DNA of 5,647 bases. Source: an uncultured Candidatus Saccharibacteria bacterium. GTDB lineage: Bacteria; Patescibacteriota; Saccharimonadia; Saccharimonadales; UBA4665. The stretch covers positions 1 through 5,647 of the forward strand of contig CAITDW010000071.1 in the NCBI GenBank assembly GCA_903891235.1. Direction: 5' to 3'. Both the position numbers and the translations under genes were made by a program. Positions 4,412-5,647 of this stretch are shown here, one piece after another; within the stretch, counting starts at the first letter, position 1; each line of letters opens with the position of its first letter. The notes beneath the pieces are model-generated. The model searched no databases, was not told the DNA's origin, and was given only the letters and a program-made list of their open reading frames with translations.

Positions 4412-5005
4412 TTAAATATCCTGATCCAATAAAACTTTACTCTTATCTATTAAAACCTGCTTCTTAGATTTAATAATATTTGAGATAAATCTGTCCTTAA
4501 CCTGCTCTCTATAATTATACTCGTCTAAATCCATAACCGCATATCTTATTGCTTTATTTTCCTTAGATTCTAATTCTAGGATGAATTTATCCATTTTATT
4601 TTTATTTATATCACCTACTATTAGTAAATCTACTCCACTAATTTCATCGTGAGTAAATTGACCCGTTAATAAAGCTAAATCTATATGTCCGAGTGATTTA
4701 AAATTATACATATCATTACTATTGTCCGGGCTATCATTACCAACATTTTTTTTGTTAGCAAAAATATTAGATAATGCACCATTGTATTCAAACCTAGGAT
4801 TTACTTCATAAAATAGTTTATTATTTTCATTTTTAGAGATAATAATGCCAATGCTTAGTAAATTAGCCAGCTCTCTTCGTACGGAATTTATCTGTTCATC
4901 AATTTTTCTAGTAATCTCTCTGACAAAAAATGATCGATTAGGATTAGAATAAAATAACTGTAGTAATTTTACCCTAGTTTTCGAACCAAACAATTGATCA
5001 ATCAT
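4412..5005 (-). CDS. Winged-helix protein with a nucleotidyltransferase-like C-terminal domain
   Basis: The 197-aa protein is probably a DNA-binding regulator. Residues 1-72 form a winged helix: LFGSKTRVKLLQLF, FFVREITRKI, the recognition helix INSVRRELANLLSIG (39-53) and the wing KLFYEVN (63-69). Residues 78-100 are a polar linker. The C-terminal part (105-190) resembles a minimal nucleotidyltransferase fold (LLTGQFTH then GVDLLIVGD, 124-132), but only D126 of the usual paired aspartates remains and the GS motif reads TG, so catalysis is doubtful. Similar architectures are, as I recall, frequent in Patescibacteria genomes with unknown targets. There is no Shine-Dalgarno; a TACAAT -10 ends six bases before the ATG, suggesting a leaderless mRNA. 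It lies between miaA (28 bases upstream) and the beta-lactamase-fold gene (21 bases downstream), all on the minus strand. Confidence 0.8.
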   Translation of the reverse strand: MIDQLFGSKTRVKLLQLFYSNPNRSFFVREITRKIDEQINSVRRELANLLSIGIIISKNENNKLFYEVNPRFEYNGALSNIFANKKNVGNDSPDNSNDMYNFKSLGHIDLALLTGQFTHDEISGVDLLIVGDINKNKMDKFILELESKENKAIRYAVMDLDEYNYREQVKDRFISNIIKSKKQVLIDKSKVLLDQDI

Positions 5006-5011
5006 ATAATC

Positions 5012-5020
5012 ATTGTATCA
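5012..5020 (-). promoter_or_regulatory. Extended -10 promoter of the winged-helix gene, placed for a leaderless mRNA
   Basis: On the minus strand TGATACAAT (5020-5012) is followed by six bases and the ATG at 5005. Spacing and motif match those before the M50 gene. No good -35 is seen. The element falls in the short gap after miaA, so the gene may be transcribed both from here and by read-through. Confidence 0.45.
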
Positions 5021-5033
5021 AAGATTGAAGAAG

Positions 5034-5647
5034 TTAAATACTGTATTTGTTCAAAAACGTTGTTATTAAATCAACTGCCTGAATCTGTTCTGTGATCCAA
5101 TGAATATTTTTATTTCTTTTAAACCAGGTTCTTTGTCTTTTTGCATAATTTAATGTATCTTTTTGAATTAACTTTTTTAATTCATCTTTATTAATTTGGT
5201 CTTCAAAATATTCTTTAAATTCCCTGTAGCCGATTGTTTTCATTGGCTCAATTTCCCACCCATATAATTCAGACAGATTTTTAACTTCTTGAACTATACC
5301 TTCTAAAAACATTTTTTCAATTCTTTGTTTGACTCTCTTTTCAAGAACACTTTTCTCTATTTTTAGACCAACCACTAGGCAGTCTTCTATCATAATTCGT
5401 TTTTTAATGGCTCCATTATTTATAATTGCACTAACTAGATGCCTTTTGTTCTTGATGTTATTTGGTAGCTCTAACTTTTTCTCAATCAGAATATTGATTA
5501 GATCACTATTATTAAGACTGTTTAATTTTTCTTTTTCTTTTTGATTAAAATTATCTAAAAAATCATAGCCAAAGATAACCGAATCGATATAAAGACCACT
5601 TCCCCCAACTAATATTGGAATTTTATTTTTTTTATTAATTTCATATA
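5034..5647 (-). CDS. miaA: tRNA dimethylallyltransferase MiaA, partial (N-terminus outside the window)
   Basis: MiaA transfers dimethylallyl from DMAPP to N6 of A37 in tRNAs reading codons that begin with U. About 203 codons are present. The reading frame is open to the window edge, so the methionine codon at 5393 is internal and the P-loop N-terminus (about 95 residues in the family) lies beyond 5647. Visible landmarks are PILVGGSGLY (5618-5589), the insertion-domain region with DFLDNFNQKEKEKL, the segment KNKRHLVSAI that replaces the usual DPRR-type stretch, VVGLKIEKSVLEKRV, MKTIGYREF (about 5243-5217) and the C-terminal YAKRQRTWFKRN (5147-5112). The stop is TAA. All core segments look intact. 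The gene leads the minus-strand set and is followed after 28 bases by the winged-helix gene. Confidence 0.95.
   Translation of the reverse strand, partial: YEINKKNKIPILVGGSGLYIDSVIFGYDFLDNFNQKEKEKLNSLNNSDLINILIEKKLELPNNIKNKRHLVSAIINNGAIKKRIMIEDCLVVGLKIEKSVLEKRVKQRIEKMFLEGIVQEVKNLSELYGWEIEPMKTIGYREFKEYFEDQINKDELKKLIQKDTLNYAKRQRTWFKRNKNIHWITEQIQAVDLITTFLNKYSI

Noticed and set aside
5329..5544. 71-codon plus-strand ORF, hydrophobic and serine/phenylalanine-rich
   Set aside because: It is antisense to miaA; the composition is what an A-rich gene gives on its other strand.
1..5647. CRISPR array, insertion sequence, toxin-antitoxin or defence genes
   Set aside because: I saw no spaced direct repeats, transposase motifs, terminal inverted repeats or short paired toxin-antitoxin genes; the window is housekeeping chromosome.

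Overview
The window is AT-rich bacterial DNA, about one third G+C by eye. The single-copy housekeeping genes (infC-rpmI-rplT, rpmB, rnpB, miaA) mark it as chromosomal. Two small proteins point to the Candidate Phyla Radiation (Patescibacteria): a COG2220-like beta-lactamase-fold protein and a winged-helix protein with a nucleotidyltransferase-like tail. The style of IF-3 and L28 suggests Saccharibacteria, but that is recall-based inference. TAA, TAG and TGA all end recognisable proteins, so the standard bacterial code fits.

Layout. Bases 1-159 are AT-rich with no convincing gene. Bases 160-345 form a promoter-hairpin-terminator unit that looks like a small RNA or an attenuated leader. A second, extended -10 promoter (360-388) drives the plus-strand operon infC-rpmI-rplT (431-1485), which ends at a strong bidirectional terminator (1501-1529).

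The minus strand from 2836 to 1501 is an RNA-rich block. A strong promoter starts a 6S-like RNA (2802-2668) that runs within two bases into tRNA-Pro(GGG) (2667-2591). Next comes a gene fusing a pterin-4a-carbinolamine dehydratase-like domain to RNase HI (2568-1897). RNase P RNA follows, with its own promoter (1871-1532), and uses the terminator shared with rplT. Upstream lies a site-2-protease-family membrane peptidase (3455-2829). Divergent from it is rpmB (L28, 3561-3749).

The right-hand part is a minus-strand set in transcription order: miaA (cut by the window edge), a winged-helix/NTase-like regulator, and a beta-lactamase-fold protein that has lost nearly all of its metal ligands.

Themes. 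The genes serve translation and RNA processing: initiation, ribosomal proteins, RNase P, tRNA, tRNA modification, RNase H and a probable RNA polymerase regulator. The most notable observations are the 6S-like RNA joined to tRNA-Pro, the PCD-RNase HI fusion, the small-RNA unit before infC, a probable AUC start for IF-3, two promoters placed exactly for leaderless translation, and the catalytically degenerate beta-lactamase-fold protein.
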